From assembly GCF_910592395.1 (NCBI RefSeq), contig NC_088322.1, forward strand, positions 13,077,431 through 13,141,430: a stretch of 64,000 nt of DNA. Reading direction: 5' to 3'. The first letter of the stretch is position 1; each line of letters opens with the position of its first letter. The notes beneath the pieces were generated by a model, which saw nothing but the letters and a program-made list of their open reading frames with translations, made no database searches and was not told where the DNA came from. Below are positions 15,001-30,000 of this stretch, in pieces. The translations under genes were made by a program, and so were the position numbers. The stretch is from Lineus longissimus. Lineage: Eukaryota; Nemertea; Pilidiophora; Heteronemertea; Lineidae.

Positions 15001-18000
15001 CAGCTGGCACATCACCTGATACCAGTACTGCAGACTTGGACGTGATAACCAGGGATGAAGTATTTGCTACGACCAGTACTGTGTCCGGTATGGGATCCAG
15101 AGATGCATCAAGTGGAGCCAGCCCACAAGACATTGATGTAAGCACAACAGCTGCTACGTTCCCCGAAACCAACACTGTAGACTTTGTTGTGATAACCGAA
15201 TATGACGAACTTGGAACAACCAGTACAGCGTCAGATGTGAAATCTACGGATGCATCAACTGGAGCCAGTACACAGGACTTTGATGTACGTACACCAGCTG
15301 GCACATCACCTGATACCAGTACTGCAGACTTGGACGTGGTAACCAGGGATGAAGTACTTGCTGCGACCAGTACAGTGTCCGATATGGGATCCAGAGATGC
15401 ATCAACTGGAGCTAGTACACATAACGTTGATGTACCTACACCAGCTGACACGTCCCCCGAAATCAGTACAGCAGACTTTGACGTTATTACCAAAGTTAAA
15501 ATTCTTGTTAGGACCAGCACAATATTCGATGTGATATCGACAGATGCATCATCTCGAGCCAATTCAAAAGACGTCGATGTAAGTACTCCAGCTGCTACGT
15601 CTCTCGAAACCAGTGCACCAGGCTTGAATTTGATAACTGAAGATAAAGGAGGTGCTACGACTAGTACAATATCCGATATTAGATGGACGGATGCATCGAC
15701 TGAAGCCGGTATACCTGGCGTTGATGTACGTACACCAGCTGGCACGTCTTCTGAAACCAGTACTGCAGACTTGGACGTAATAACCAAAGATGTAGTACTC
15801 GTTACGACCAGTACAGTGTCCGATGTGGGATCCAGAGATGCACCCACTGGAGTTAGTACACAGGACGTTGATGTACCTACACCAGCTGGCACGCCCCCCG
15901 AATTCAGTACACCAGATTTTGCTGTGATAACCAGGGATGAGGTACTTGCTACGACCAGTACAGTATCCGATATGGGATCCAGAGATGCATCAACTGGAGC
16001 CAGTACACAGGACGTTGATTTACCTACACCAACTGGCACGTCCCCCGAATTCAGTACACCAGATTTTGCTGTGATAACCAGGGATGAGGTACTTGCTACG
16101 ACCAATACAGTGTCCGATGTGGGATCCAGAGATGCATTAACTGGAGCCAGTACACATGACGTTGATTTACCTACACCAGCTGGCACGTCCTCCGAATTCA
16201 GTACACCAGATTTTGCTGTGATAACCAGGGATGAAGTACTTGCTACGACCAATACAGTGCCCGATATGGGATCCAGAGATGCATCAACTGGAGCCAGTAC
16301 ACATGAGGTTGATGTTATCCAAACAGATGCCAAGTCCTCCGAAACCAGTACACCAGATTTTGACATGGCAACCGAAGATTACGTACTTGCTACGACTAGT
16401 ATAGTGTCCGATTTGAAATCCACGGATATATCGACTGGAGCCAGTACACATGACGTTGACGTAAGCAAAGCAGATGCCAAGTCCTCCGAAACCAGTACAC
16501 CAGACTTTGACATGGCAACCGAAGATTACGTACTTGCTACGACTAGTACAGTGTCCGATTTGAAATCCACGGATGTATCGACTGGAGCCAGTTCACATGA
16601 CGTTGATGTAAGCAAAACAGATGCCAAGTCCCCCGAAACCAGTACACCCAATTTGGCTGTGAGCACCTCTGACATGTTGTCTACTCACAGTACACTGGAC
16701 CTCGACGTGAGACCCTCAGATGTCATGTCCACTATCGGCAGTTCTACAGACTCCAATCTCGGCACCTCGGATAGTGTGTCCATCCAAGGGACTACCCCGG
16801 GCCTCGATGCTAGCTATTATTACGCCGGTTCAAATGGAGTCAGTGAATGCGACTTTGATGCAAGGACCACGACCATTACGGCAGCTTTGGCCAGTTCACC
16901 AGACTTTGATGTTAGCACCTCGGATGCAGTGGCCCTTAGCAGCAGAACCTCAGAATTTGATGTGAGCTCCACAAATGCTTTGTCTACTTCACCCCATTCA
17001 CAAGACTATGATGTAGGTTACAAGGATACCTTGTCCCCTGGGACCAGTACAAAGGACGTTGATGATAGAACCACTGATACCATATCAATAATACCTGCAC
17101 ATGACTTTGAAGGCACCACAGAAAACTTATCCACTGCACCAGACACTGATATCCGTCCAACTGACATGTCCATTGCCGGTGGCACAGTAAGTTCCACTGA
17201 CATATTGCCAGAGACCACATATAGCAGTACAGCAGAATTGAATGTGATAACAACACACAATATGCTCACACTTGGCAATACACCGGACTTCGATGTGAAT
17301 ACCACAGACATCCTTACAAGCCTGCCGGGAACTGCTGTAAACATACATGTAGGCAGGAGAACAACAATATACAACGACTACCCGACTGGGTTGACACGGA
17401 CTGCCTCAAAGGGACAAACTGTGGACTTCTTGCAAGGTAGTATCTCACCACCAACTGATTTTACAGAGGGTAATACAGGTATTCCACAATTAACCAGTAC
17501 GCCACCAACTGACGTGTTAGTTACTAAGGAAACATCGGAGGTTCCGGCTGTCACGAGTTCTACACCAGTTGACTTCAAAGAAGCTACGTCCGAATTCAGT
17601 TCAGTCACTAGTACACCCCCGACAGATTTCACAGAAGCTACAACCGACCAAACATCAGAGTTTAGTTCTGCAGCGAGTACACCCCCAACAGAGTTTGCAG
17701 AAGCTACAACAGACCAAATTTCAATGTTTAGTTCAGACGCTAGTACTCTCACGACGGAGTCGAGTGAAGCTAAAACAAAACAAACACCAGAGTTTAAATT
17801 AGCCACCAGTACACACCCAACGAAGTTCGCAGAAGCTACAACAGACCAGACTTCAGGGTTGCGATCAGTCACTAGTACACACCCGACGGAATTCACAGAA
17901 GCTACAACAGTCCCAGCTTCAGAGTTAAGATTAGCCGCCAGTACACATCCAACGGAGTTCACAGAAGGTACAACAGACAAAACTTCAGTGTTTGGATCAG

Positions 18001-21000
18001 TCTCAAGCACATCCCTGGAGGAGTTCACTGAAGCTACAACAGACCAAACATCAGAGTTTGGATCAGTAACAAGTACTTCTTCGACGGAGTTTCCAGGAGG
18101 TGCAACATACCAAACATCCGAGTTTAGATCCGCCATTAGTTCTCTCCCAACGGAGTTCACAGAAGGTAGAAAAGACCAAACTTCAGAGTTTACATTAGTT
18201 ACTAGTACACCCCCTACAGATTTCGCAGAAGCTTCAACAGACCAAACTTCAGTGCTTGGATCAGTCACTAGTACATCCCCGACGGATTTCACAGAAGCTA
18301 CAACGGACCAAACATCAGAGTTTAGATTAGTCACAAGTACACCTGCGACGGAGTTCACTGGGGGTTCGGACCAAACATCAGAGTTTAGATTAGTGACTAG
18401 TACACCCCCAACGGATTTCACAGAATCTACAACAGACCAAACATCAGAGTTTAGATCAGTAACAAGTACTTCTTCGACGGAGTTTCCAGGAGGTGCAACA
18501 TACCAAACATCCGAGTTTAGATCCGCCATTAGTTCTCTCCCAACGGAGTTCACAGAAGGTAGAAAAGACCAAACTTCAGAGTTTACATTAGTAACTAGTA
18601 CACCCCCTACAGATTTTGCAGAAGCTTCAACAGACCAAACTTCAGTGCTTGGATCAGTCACTAGTACATCCCCGACGGATTTCACAGAAGCTACAACGGA
18701 CCAAACATCAGAGTTTAGATTAGTCACAAGTACACCACCAACAGAGTTCGCAGAAGCCACAATTGACCAAACTTCAGAGTTTACTTTCGCTATCAGTACA
18801 CTCCCGGCGGAGTTCACAGAAGCTACAACGGACCAAATATTAGACATTGTATCAACCAGTACTAAAACAACTGACTTCATAGAACAGACAAGTCAACAGA
18901 CTGAAGATATTTCGCCTGTCACGAGGTCACTGTCAACTGACATCATAGAAGCTACAACTGAGCAATCATCCAGCTTCACCCAAGACAATACAGGCTTTAC
19001 AAAGGCAGTTTCGGAACAAACTTCTGTGTCTAGATCGATTACTGGTCAATCGCTGGTAGACTTAACATCAGGGCCAGGACCTGACTTTGCCAACGATGAA
19101 ACCACTTCTACTGGTAATGAATGGGAGCCAGCCAGCAGTTTTGCAACTGAAGAAATAAAAGTGGGTGTTTCGGCAGGGTTAACATCGGAGCACACAACAG
19201 ACTTTGTGACAGAGTCTAACACATTTGTCACACCACCAGAGATATCAACAGGACCTATCACAGTATTTTCCACCTTGCCAATAACGTCTCCAACACCAAC
19301 AGAATTATCAACAGTTTCTAGCAGAGTGTCTGAACCCGAGGGTGTTACATCTACTACGCCTACAAAGATGTCAACGGAGCATATCACCGACTTTGTGTCT
19401 GCAGCTACGGAGATGTCGACAGAGTCTATCACAGACTTTCTGGCCGAATCTGTAACATCTGTCATGCCATCAAAGATGTCAACACAATATATTACAGACT
19501 TTGTGTCCAAGTCTGCAGAATCTGCCACGTCCATAGAGATGTCAATAGATTCTATCACAGAGTCTATCACAGACATTCTCACCGAATCCGTAACTTCTGT
19601 CACGCCAACAAAGATGTCAACAGAATCTACGATAGATTTTGTTAGCGAATCTGTAACATCTTCTACCCCTACAGATACGTCAAAAGAACATATGACAGAC
19701 CTCGTGACCGAAACTGTCACACCTAGAAATATGTCAACCGAGCCTCTCACAGATTTTGTGACTGAGTCTGAAATATCTGCCACCCCTACAGAGATGTCAA
19801 CAGTGTTTATGACATATCTGGTGACCGAATCTGTAACCTCCGTCACACCTACAGGGATGTTAACAGAACCTATCACCGACTTGGTGACTAATTCCGTAAC
19901 CTCTGCTACCCTTATGGATATATCATCCGAGTCAGAAACAGATTTTATGACTGAATCCGTAACTTCAGCAACACCTACAGAGATATCAACAGTGTCAATG
20001 CCAGACTCAGTGACGGACTCAGAAGCACCTGGCACACGAATAGAAATGTCAACTGAACCTATCACAGAAGTTCTGACCGAGTCTGTAACATCAGCCACGC
20101 CTACAGAGATATCCAGTACAGAGACTATGACATACTTTGTGACCCAGTCCGTAACATCTGCAACTCTAACAGGGATATCATCTGAGTCCATGACAACCTT
20201 TGTGACTGAGTCGGCATATGAAACATCATTCCCAACGGAGCCCAAAACAGATACAATAGATTTTCTGACAGATACTATCTCTGCTACAACTACCACCGGA
20301 CTTGTTATATCAACCGATTTATCAACTGACGTCCTGGGGAAAACTACAGAACCTCCAACAACATCTCAGCCTCTTACCTCCGAAGTTAATACTTCAGAGC
20401 TCGTTTCTACAACCGAGTTATCTACTGACTTTGTGGAAGACACCGCCGGCACTAAGACAGGGCCGCCGTCCTTTCAGCCACCTCCTACAACCAAATTGTC
20501 AACCGACCTCCTGGAAGAAACCGCAGTAACGACAGAAGTAACGACAGTAAAACCAACCTCTAAGCCACTTTCTTCAGCTGACTTTCTAGCAGAGACTACA
20601 GAACTAATGACTGAGGAACTAACCTCACAATCACTTTCTACAACCAAGTTTTCAACTCAATTTCCAACAGAAACTTCCGAAGTTGTTACAGCGGAAGCAA
20701 CCTCTCGGGCTCCTTCTAAAACCTTGTCATCAACTGACTTCTTGGCAGAGAACCAAGAAATAACGACAAGAGGAATAACATATGAGGCCATTACAATCGG
20801 ATCTACAACCAACATCCTGGTAGAAACAACCGATCCTTCAACTGATTTCTCAACCGATACCACCGACGTTGTGCCAGTGAAAGATTCCTCCCGGACTGTA
20901 ACCAACTTGTCAACTGATTTTTATGCAGAGGCTACCGGAGTCACTACTGGGGAAGCAATGCGTCTTCCCCTTTCTACAACTGTGCTATCAACCGACCTCC

Positions 21001-24000
21001 CGACAGAGACTACCGAAGTTTCGATGTTGGAATGGACCTCTCAGCCTCTTTCTACAACCAAATTTTCAACCGATATCCCAACAGAGACTGCCAAAGTAAC
21101 AGCGGGAGAACCATCCTCTCAGCCAATTTCAACAACTGGATTCCAGTCTGAGACGACTGCAGCAGTTACTGAGAATGTTTCTACAACTGGAGCATCAATT
21201 GACTTTGTGGCTGAAACTACAGATGCTACAACATTTGATGAGACTACAGTGTTTGTTGTAACAACTCAGCCACTAACAGTAGTCAGAGAGGTAACAACTT
21301 CAGGGGTAGTAACCACTGATCTTACCTCTGATCCCATTTCTACGACCGAGTCATCAACAGACTCCCTGGCTAAAGCTTCTGCTGGACCAGTTTCAACAAC
21401 TGATTTGTCAAGTTACCTCCTGGCAGTTACTACAGAACCGACAACAGAGGAATTCATCTCTCAGTCTTTAACCTCTGAGGTTACTTCTGAGTCGACTCCT
21501 ACTACGGAGATGTCAACTGACCTCCTGGCAGAGACTTCAGAAGCAGAGAAAGAAAAACAAACTTCAGGGAATCAAACTTCTGAGGTTATTTCTACAACCG
21601 AGCTGTCTACTGATGACTTTCAAAAAGGAACGACCGAATCCAAGACAAGGCCATACTCCTCTCAGTCACTTCCTACAACCGAATCGTCAACTAATCACTT
21701 GGATGTAACAAGAGAAACAGCAGTGGAGTCAACCTCTCGGCCCATTTCCACAGCTGACTTTCTCGTAGAGACTACAGAATCTATAACAGAGAAAACAACC
21801 TCTCAACCAGTGTCAACGACTGAGTTTGCAACTGATTTCTTGGCGGAGAACAAAGAAGAAACGACGAGGGAACTGATAACTGCCTTCATTGCAAACACAC
21901 CTTCAACTCACATCCTGTCAGAGAAAAACGAATTACCAACTGATATCTCGACCTACAGCAGTGACGTTATGACAGCGGAATCATCATTTGGGCCTCTAGC
22001 ATCTGAGGGAATATTTGCTTCCATTTCAACAACATATGTATCAACGGACTTCCTTGCGAATGACAGGGAAGCTACAACGGGAGAACCATACTCACAGCCT
22101 CTTTCTACAGGCGAGTTTTCAACTGACTTCCCGACAGGGACTACTGAAGAAATGACATGGGAACTAACCTCTCAGCCTCTTGCTACAACCGAGTTTTCAA
22201 CGATACTCTTGGCAGAGACTACCGACGTTACAACAGGAGAACCAAGCATTCAGCCCGTTTCTACGACCGAATTTTCAACTGACCTCCCGACTGAGAGTCC
22301 CGTCGTAACGACGGGAGAACTTTCCTCTCAGCCAATTTCAACAACTGAGTACATGTCTGAAACGACTGCGGATACGAGTGAGAAAGTTTCTACAACCAGA
22401 ACAGCAATTGATTTTGTACCAAATGTTACAGACACAAGATCTGATCTGACCACAGAGTTTGTTATAACAACTCCATCATCAACGGAGTTCCAGACAGAAA
22501 GAGCAGAATCCAAGACAAGGCCAGACACCTCTCAGTCACTTTCTACAACCGATTCGTCAACTGACCTTTTGGAAGTAACAAAAGAAACGGTAGAAGTAAC
22601 AGCAATGGAACCAACCTCTCAGCCCCTTTCCACAGCTGACTTTCTTGCAGAGACTACAGAACTTATAACAGAGAAAAAAACTCCTCAACCACTTTCAGCA
22701 ACTGAGTTTTCAACTGATTTCCTTCAAGAAACAAAGGAAACGACCACAACACCATCAACACCTGGTCGAACCTTTCAACCCAGTTTCACCACAGATGTTA
22801 TTGCAGAGACTACAGGACTTATGACAGAGAAACCATTCTCTCGGCCTATTTCAACAACTGATGACCTGTCTGAGAAGACAGCAATTACGACTGACAATCT
22901 TTCTACAGCCGGATCATCAATTGATTTTGTTGCCGAAACTGCAGATGCCACAACATATGATGTAACTACTGCGTTTACTTTAAGAACTCAGTCATCCACA
23001 GATTTCATGGCAGACACTACAGACGGCTTGACGGGAGAAGGAACAACCTATCGCCCTATGGGTCCTGAGGTTACCTATGAGCCAATTTCAGCAACCGTTG
23101 TGTCAACTGACCTCCTCGTAGAGGGTACAGAAATTACAACTGAAGGCCAAACCTCTCAATCTATGTCTACAACAACTGACCTCCCGATCGAGACTACTGC
23201 AGTAATGATGGGGGAACCAACCTCTAAGTTAATTCCGACAACTCAGTCTTCAACTGATTTCTTTGAACAAACAATAAAGTTGACGACTGAAAAACCATCC
23301 TCTCTGCCGCTTTCTACTGGCGAGTTGTCAACTGACTTCCTAGGAGAACCTACAGAACGTATAACAAGGGAAGCCAGCTCTCGACATCTAATATCTGAGG
23401 TGACCTCTTCGCCTATTTCAACAACCGACTTGTCAACTGACTTCCGCATTGAGGCTACAGACAAACCAGCATCTGAGCCACTTTCAACAGCAACGTTTTC
23501 AACAGACATACCGAGTGAACCAATCTCCAAGTCAATTGAGTCTTCAGCTGATTTCCTCGAAAAAACAACAGCACTTTTGACAGGGAAAGCATCCTCTCAG
23601 CCGCATTCTTCCGTCAATTTGTCAACTGACTTCCTTGCTGATACTACAGAAATAACACCTCAGGCGCTTAGCACTCCTCCTGTCTCAAAAGCCATGACAT
23701 CAAATGACTTTCAGGGAGAGATTACAGAACAGGTGACAAGGGAACCGGCTACAGGACAGGGGACATGGGAACAAACCTCTCAGACACTGTCTACAATCGT
23801 GCCATCAACTGACTTTGATGACACGACCAGGGAACTGACAACTGAGGATATTTCTACGACCGAATCTTCAACTTACGATTCGGCCAAAAGAGATGCATCT
23901 CCAAAAGAATTCTCGACTTACACCACAGAGGTAAGAACGGAGAAGCAAACATCCTGGGACATTTCAACACCTAAGCGGTCAACTGACTTCCTGGCAGAAA

Positions 24001-27000
24001 CAACAGAAGCTCTAACATGGAAAATAACCTCTCTCCCGTTATCATTTGAAGTGACTTCGGACTTAATTGCAACAACCGATGTGTCAACTGACCTCCTCTT
24101 AGAGGCTACAGAATTAACAACTGGAAAACCAACCTTTAAGCTTCTTTCTTCAACAACTGACCTCCCGATCGGGACTTCTGCAGTCACAATGGGGAACCCA
24201 ACCTCTAAGCCCATTTCAACAACTGAGTCTTCAACTGATTTCCTGGAACAAACAATAAGGTTGACGACTGGCAAACCATCCTCTCCACAACTTACTACTG
24301 GCGAGCTGTCAACTGACTTCCTGCCCGAGACTACAGACGTCATGACAAGGGAAGCCAGCTCTCGGCCTCTAACATCTGAAGTGACCTCTGTGCCCATTTC
24401 AACATCTGACTTATCAACTGACTTCCACAAGGAGGCTACAGAAGTTACAGCAGGAGGAGCAGCCTCTGAGCCTCTTTCAACAGCCGTGTCTTCAACAGAC
24501 ATACTGCCCGAGACTACCGAAGATACAAAGAGTGATGAAGCAATCTCTAAGTCAATTTCAACAGCTGAGACTTCTACTGATTTCCGCGAAAAAGCAACAA
24601 TGGTTATGACAGGGAAACCATTCTCCCCGCCACATTCTACAGGCGAAATGGCAACTGACTTCCAGGCTGATACTACAGAAGTGACAACGCTGGAACAAAG
24701 CACTCGCCCGCTTTCAAATGTCATTACATCAAGTGACCTTTGGGTAGAGACTACGGAACAGGCGACAGTGGAACCGGTTACACGGCAGGGGACAGGGGAA
24801 CAAACCTCTCAGCCTCTTTCTACAACCTTGCCATCAACTGACTTCGTAGTTGAGACCAAGGACTTCACGACCAGGGAACTGACAACTGAGGATGTTTCTA
24901 CGATCAAATCTTCAACTTATAATTCGGCAGAAAAAAACGCATCACCAAATACGTTTTTGACTGATGCCACGGATGCGGGAACAGTGAAACAAACATCATG
25001 GGCCATTTCAACACCTGAGTGGTCAACTGACTTCTCGACAGAGACGACAGAAAGTCTGGCACAGAAAGGAACCTCTCGGCCTTTATCATCTGAAGTAACT
25101 TCTGAAATAATTTCAGCCACAAATGTGTCTACTGACATCCTCAAAGGTGCTACAGAATTTAAAACAGGTGAACCAAGCTCCCGGCCTGTTTCTGCAACCG
25201 AGTTTCCAGCCGACTTCCCGACGGAGACTACCGAAGCTACGCCGAAGGAACTAACCTTCAAGCCCACTACAACAATCGAGTCTTCAACTGACTTCTTCAT
25301 AGAAGCAACCGAATATTCTTCCCCAAAAATTACCACAGAAAAACCAACCTCAGGAGCATTTTCTTCCGCACCGATGTCAACCGACTTCGTGGCAGAGACT
25401 ACAAACGATACGACAAGGGAAGAAACATCTCACCTGCCATCAGTTGAGGTAACTTATGAGCCCATTTCCACAACCGACTTATCAACTGACCTCAACGCAG
25501 CCACTGAAGCTACAGCAGCAGAACCAAGCTCTCAGTCTCTTTCTTCAACTGAGTTTCAAACTGACTTCACAACCGAGACTTCCGAAGCTACACCGATGGA
25601 ACCAACCTTTAAGCCCATTACAACAACCAAGTCTTCAAGTGACTTCTTCATAGAATCAACCGAATACTCATCCCAAAAAATTACCACAGAAAAAACAATC
25701 TCTGGAGCCTTTTCTACAATACATTTCTCAACCGACCTCTTGGCAGAGACTACAGGAGATACGACAGGAGAAGGAACATCTCGGCCCTTGACAACTGAGG
25801 TAACCTATGAGCCAATTTCAACAACCAACTTATCAACGGACCTTATCGCGGAAATAGAAGTTACAACTACAGCAGAAAAAACCCTTCAGCCCCTTTCTGT
25901 AACGGGGTTTTCATCTGACTTCTCGATCGAGACTACCAAAGTTATACCAAGTGAACCAACCTCTAGGCCAACTGCAACAACCGAGTCTTTAACTGACTTC
26001 TTCAGAGAAACAACCGAATACTCAATCCCAGAATTCACCATGGGAAAACCAACATCTGGTGGTATTTCTACAGCAGAGTCTTCAACTGACCTGGATGAAA
26101 CCACTGGAGGTACTGGAGGAAAACAATCATCCCCGCCGCTTTTCAATTACAAACTGTCAACAGACTTCCTGGCAGATACTACAGAAAATGCGATTAAATC
26201 AACTTATTATGACATTACTGCAACTGATACTTCAACTTCCATCGAAATATCGACAGAAGATACTTTTTCTCCAACTAGTGCATTCTCTGAAGAGGCAACC
26301 GACATCACAACAAAACCTCTATCAACTTCTGAGTCTTCATCCGATTTCACAGCAGAGCCTTCAATACCAACAAACGCATTCTCTGAAGGCACATCTAGTG
26401 TCACAATAGAGACTGCATCGACCACAATCTACCTACCCACACCCGAGTCTTCAACTGATTTGAAAGCAGAAACGCCTTCACCGACTAGTGCATTTTCTGA
26501 AGAGACAACTGATGTCACAACAGGGTCCATATCGACACCAGATTACCCATCAACTTCTACGTTTTCATCGGAATTGACAGCAGAGGCTTCTACGCCAGAT
26601 AAGGCATTCACTAAAGGGACAACCGGTATAACAGCAGTGTCATCTACAGACTACCTAGCACCGGAGGCATCGGAGGCATCGGAGGTTTTAACAACAAGAG
26701 ATTTCCAATCAACTTCTTCGTCTTCCTCCGATTTCGCAGCAGAGGCTTCTGCTCCGAATAACGCATTCTCTAAAGGGACAACCAGTGTCACAACAAAGAC
26801 CATATCGACAACAGACTACATACCAACATCCGAGTCTTTTACTGATTCGATAGCCGAAGCTCCATCATCAACGATTGCAATCTCTGGAGAAACAACTGAC
26901 GTCACAACAAGGTCCATATCGGCCACAGACTACCAACCAAGATCTGAGCCTTCGACTTATTTCATAGCGGGGACTCCTTCACCAACCTATGCATTATTTG

Positions 27001-30000
27001 AAGAGACAACCGAAGTAACAACAGAATCAGTATCGATAACAGACAATCTTACCACGGCTGAGTCTTCAAGTGATTCGACAGCAGAGACTTCTACACCAGC
27101 ACATGCATTCTCTGAAGAGACAAGTAGTGTCACAACAATGTCTATATCGGCTACAGACTACCCTTCAACATCTGAGCCTTCAACTGATTTCATAGCAGGA
27201 ACCCCTTCACTGACTAATGCATTCTCTGACGAGGCAACCGATATGACAACAGAAGATTCAACAACCAGAGATTTTCTATCAACTTCTGCGTCTTCCCCTA
27301 ATTTCGCTGCAGAGCTTTCTACACCGAATACTGCCTTCTCTGAAGGGACAACCAGTATCACAACAGAGACTTTATCGAAAACAGACAACATACACACGTC
27401 CGAGTCTTTCACTAATTTGATAGCCGAAGCTCCATCATCAACGATTGCATTCTCTGGAGGGACAATGGACGTTACAACAGGGTCCATATCGACACCAGAC
27501 TACCTACCAGCATCTGAGTTTTCGACTGATTTCATAGCAGAGACTCCTTCATCGACCATTGCATCCTCTGAAGGGACAACCGAAGTAACAACAGAATCAG
27601 TATCGATAACAGACAACCTTACCAAGCCTGCTGAGTCTTCAACTGATTTCATAACGGAAACTTTTTCACCAACCAATGCAATATCTGAAAAGACAACCGA
27701 AGTAACAACAGAATCAGTATCGATAACCGACAGTCTTACCACGGCTGAGTCTTCAAGTGATTCGACAGCAGAGACTTCTACACCAGCTTATGCATTCTCT
27801 GAAGAGACAAGTAGTGTCACAACAGTGTCTATATCGGCTACAGACTACCCTTCAACATCTGAGCCTTCAACTGATTTCATAGCAGGAACCCCTTCACTGA
27901 CTAATGCATTCTCTGAAGAGGTAACCGATATGACAACAGAAGATTCAACAACCAGAGATTTTCTATCAACTTCTGCGTCTTCCCCTAATTTCGCTGCAGA
28001 GCTTTCTACACCGAATACTGCCTTCTCTGAAGGGACAACCAGTATCACAACAGAGACTTTATCGAAAACAGACTACATACCGACATCCGAGTCTTTCACT
28101 AATTTGACAGCTGAAGCTCCATCATCAACGATTGCATTCTCTGGAGGGACAATGGACGTTACAACAGGGTCCATATCGACACCAGACTACCTACCAGCAT
28201 CTGAGTCTTCAACTGATTTCATAGCGAAGACTCCTTCACCGACCATTGCATCCTCTGAAGGGACAACCGAAGTAACAAAAGAATCAGTATCGATAACAGA
28301 CAACCTTACCAAGCCTGCTGAGTCTTCAACTGATTTCATTACAGAAACGTTTTCACCAACCAATGCAATATCTGAAGAGACAACCGAAGTAACAACAGAA
28401 TCAGTATCGATAACAGACAACCTTACTAAGCCTGCTGAGTCTTCAACTGATTTCATTACAGAAACTTTTTCACCAACCAATGCAATATATGAAGAGACAA
28501 CCGAAGTAACAACAGAATCAGTATCGATAACAGACAGTCTTTCCACAGCTGAGTCTTCAAGTGATTCGACAGCAGAGACTTCTACACCAGCTTATGCATT
28601 CTCTGAAGAGACAAGTAGTGTCACAACAATGTCTATATCGGCTACAGGCTACCCTCCAACATCTGAGCCTTCAACGGATTTCATAGCAGAGACTCTTTCC
28701 CCGACTCATTCATTCTCTCAAGGGCCAGCCGAATTCACAACGGAGGCTATATCGACGGTGAATTACCAACAAACACTTGCGGAATCAACTAATTTCATCG
28801 GAGAGACTCCTTCACCAACAAATGCTTACTCTGAAGAAACAACCGATTTCACAACAGCGTCCGTATCGACAAGAGAATCCTTGCCACCAGCTGAGGTTAC
28901 GACTGATTTCATAGAAGATACTCCTTCACCAACATATGTAACCTACGAGTCCTTGTCGACAGCAGATTACCAACCCACATCTGAGACTCATTTCACACTA
29001 GGAACATCTTCACCTACTGATCGATCTTCTGAAGGAACAACCAAATTCACGACAGAGACCTTATCAGGAACAGATTACGAAACCACAACTGAGGCTTCAA
29101 CTGATTTCAGAGCAGAGACTCTTTTACCAATCAGGACATACAACGAAAGGACAACCGATGTGACAAGTGAGTCCCTATTGACAACGGACTACCTTTCTAT
29201 ATCAGATATCTCAACAGATTTAAGTGCAGAATCTCCGTTACCAACATTAGGATCTTCTGAAGGGACATACGATAGCACAACATCGTCAGCAGATTATTCG
29301 ACCATACCTGAGACTTCAACAGATTTAATATCAGAGTCTCCAATACAAACTGATAGATCTTCGGAAGGTACAAGCGAAGTTATAATAGAGTCTATATCGA
29401 CAACGTATGATCAACCCATACCTGAGACTTTGACTGGTTTCCCATCAGAGTCTCCTCTGCCAACAACTGTATCATCTGAAGGAACTACCCCAATCGCTAC
29501 CAAGTTCATATCGACGACAGGCGACATGTCCACATATGTGGCTTCAACAGACTCCATAGCAAAGTCTCCTACACAAAATGATCGACCCACTGAATGGACA
29601 ACCGAAGTCACAACAGAATCCTTATTGAAAGATTACCTAACCACATCAAAGTCTTCAGCTGATTTCATTGTACAGACTCCTACACCGACTGATCGATCTA
29701 TTGAAGAGCTCACAGCAGTCACAACGGGGTCGTTATCGACAACAGACTATCTCTCAACACCTGAGACTATATCGATAACAGGTTACCACCCAACATCTGA
29801 ACCTTCAACAGATTTTAATTCAGATTCTCCCATACCAACTGATCAATTGTCTGAAGGCACAGCAGAGTCTGTATCAACTGCTGATACCCTACCCACGTCT
29901 GAGTCTTCCACTGTTTTCAAAGCAGAAGTTTTATCATCAGCTAGTACTCTCTCTGAAGGTACAACTGACGTCACAGCGAGGTCTTTATCTAACACAGACT

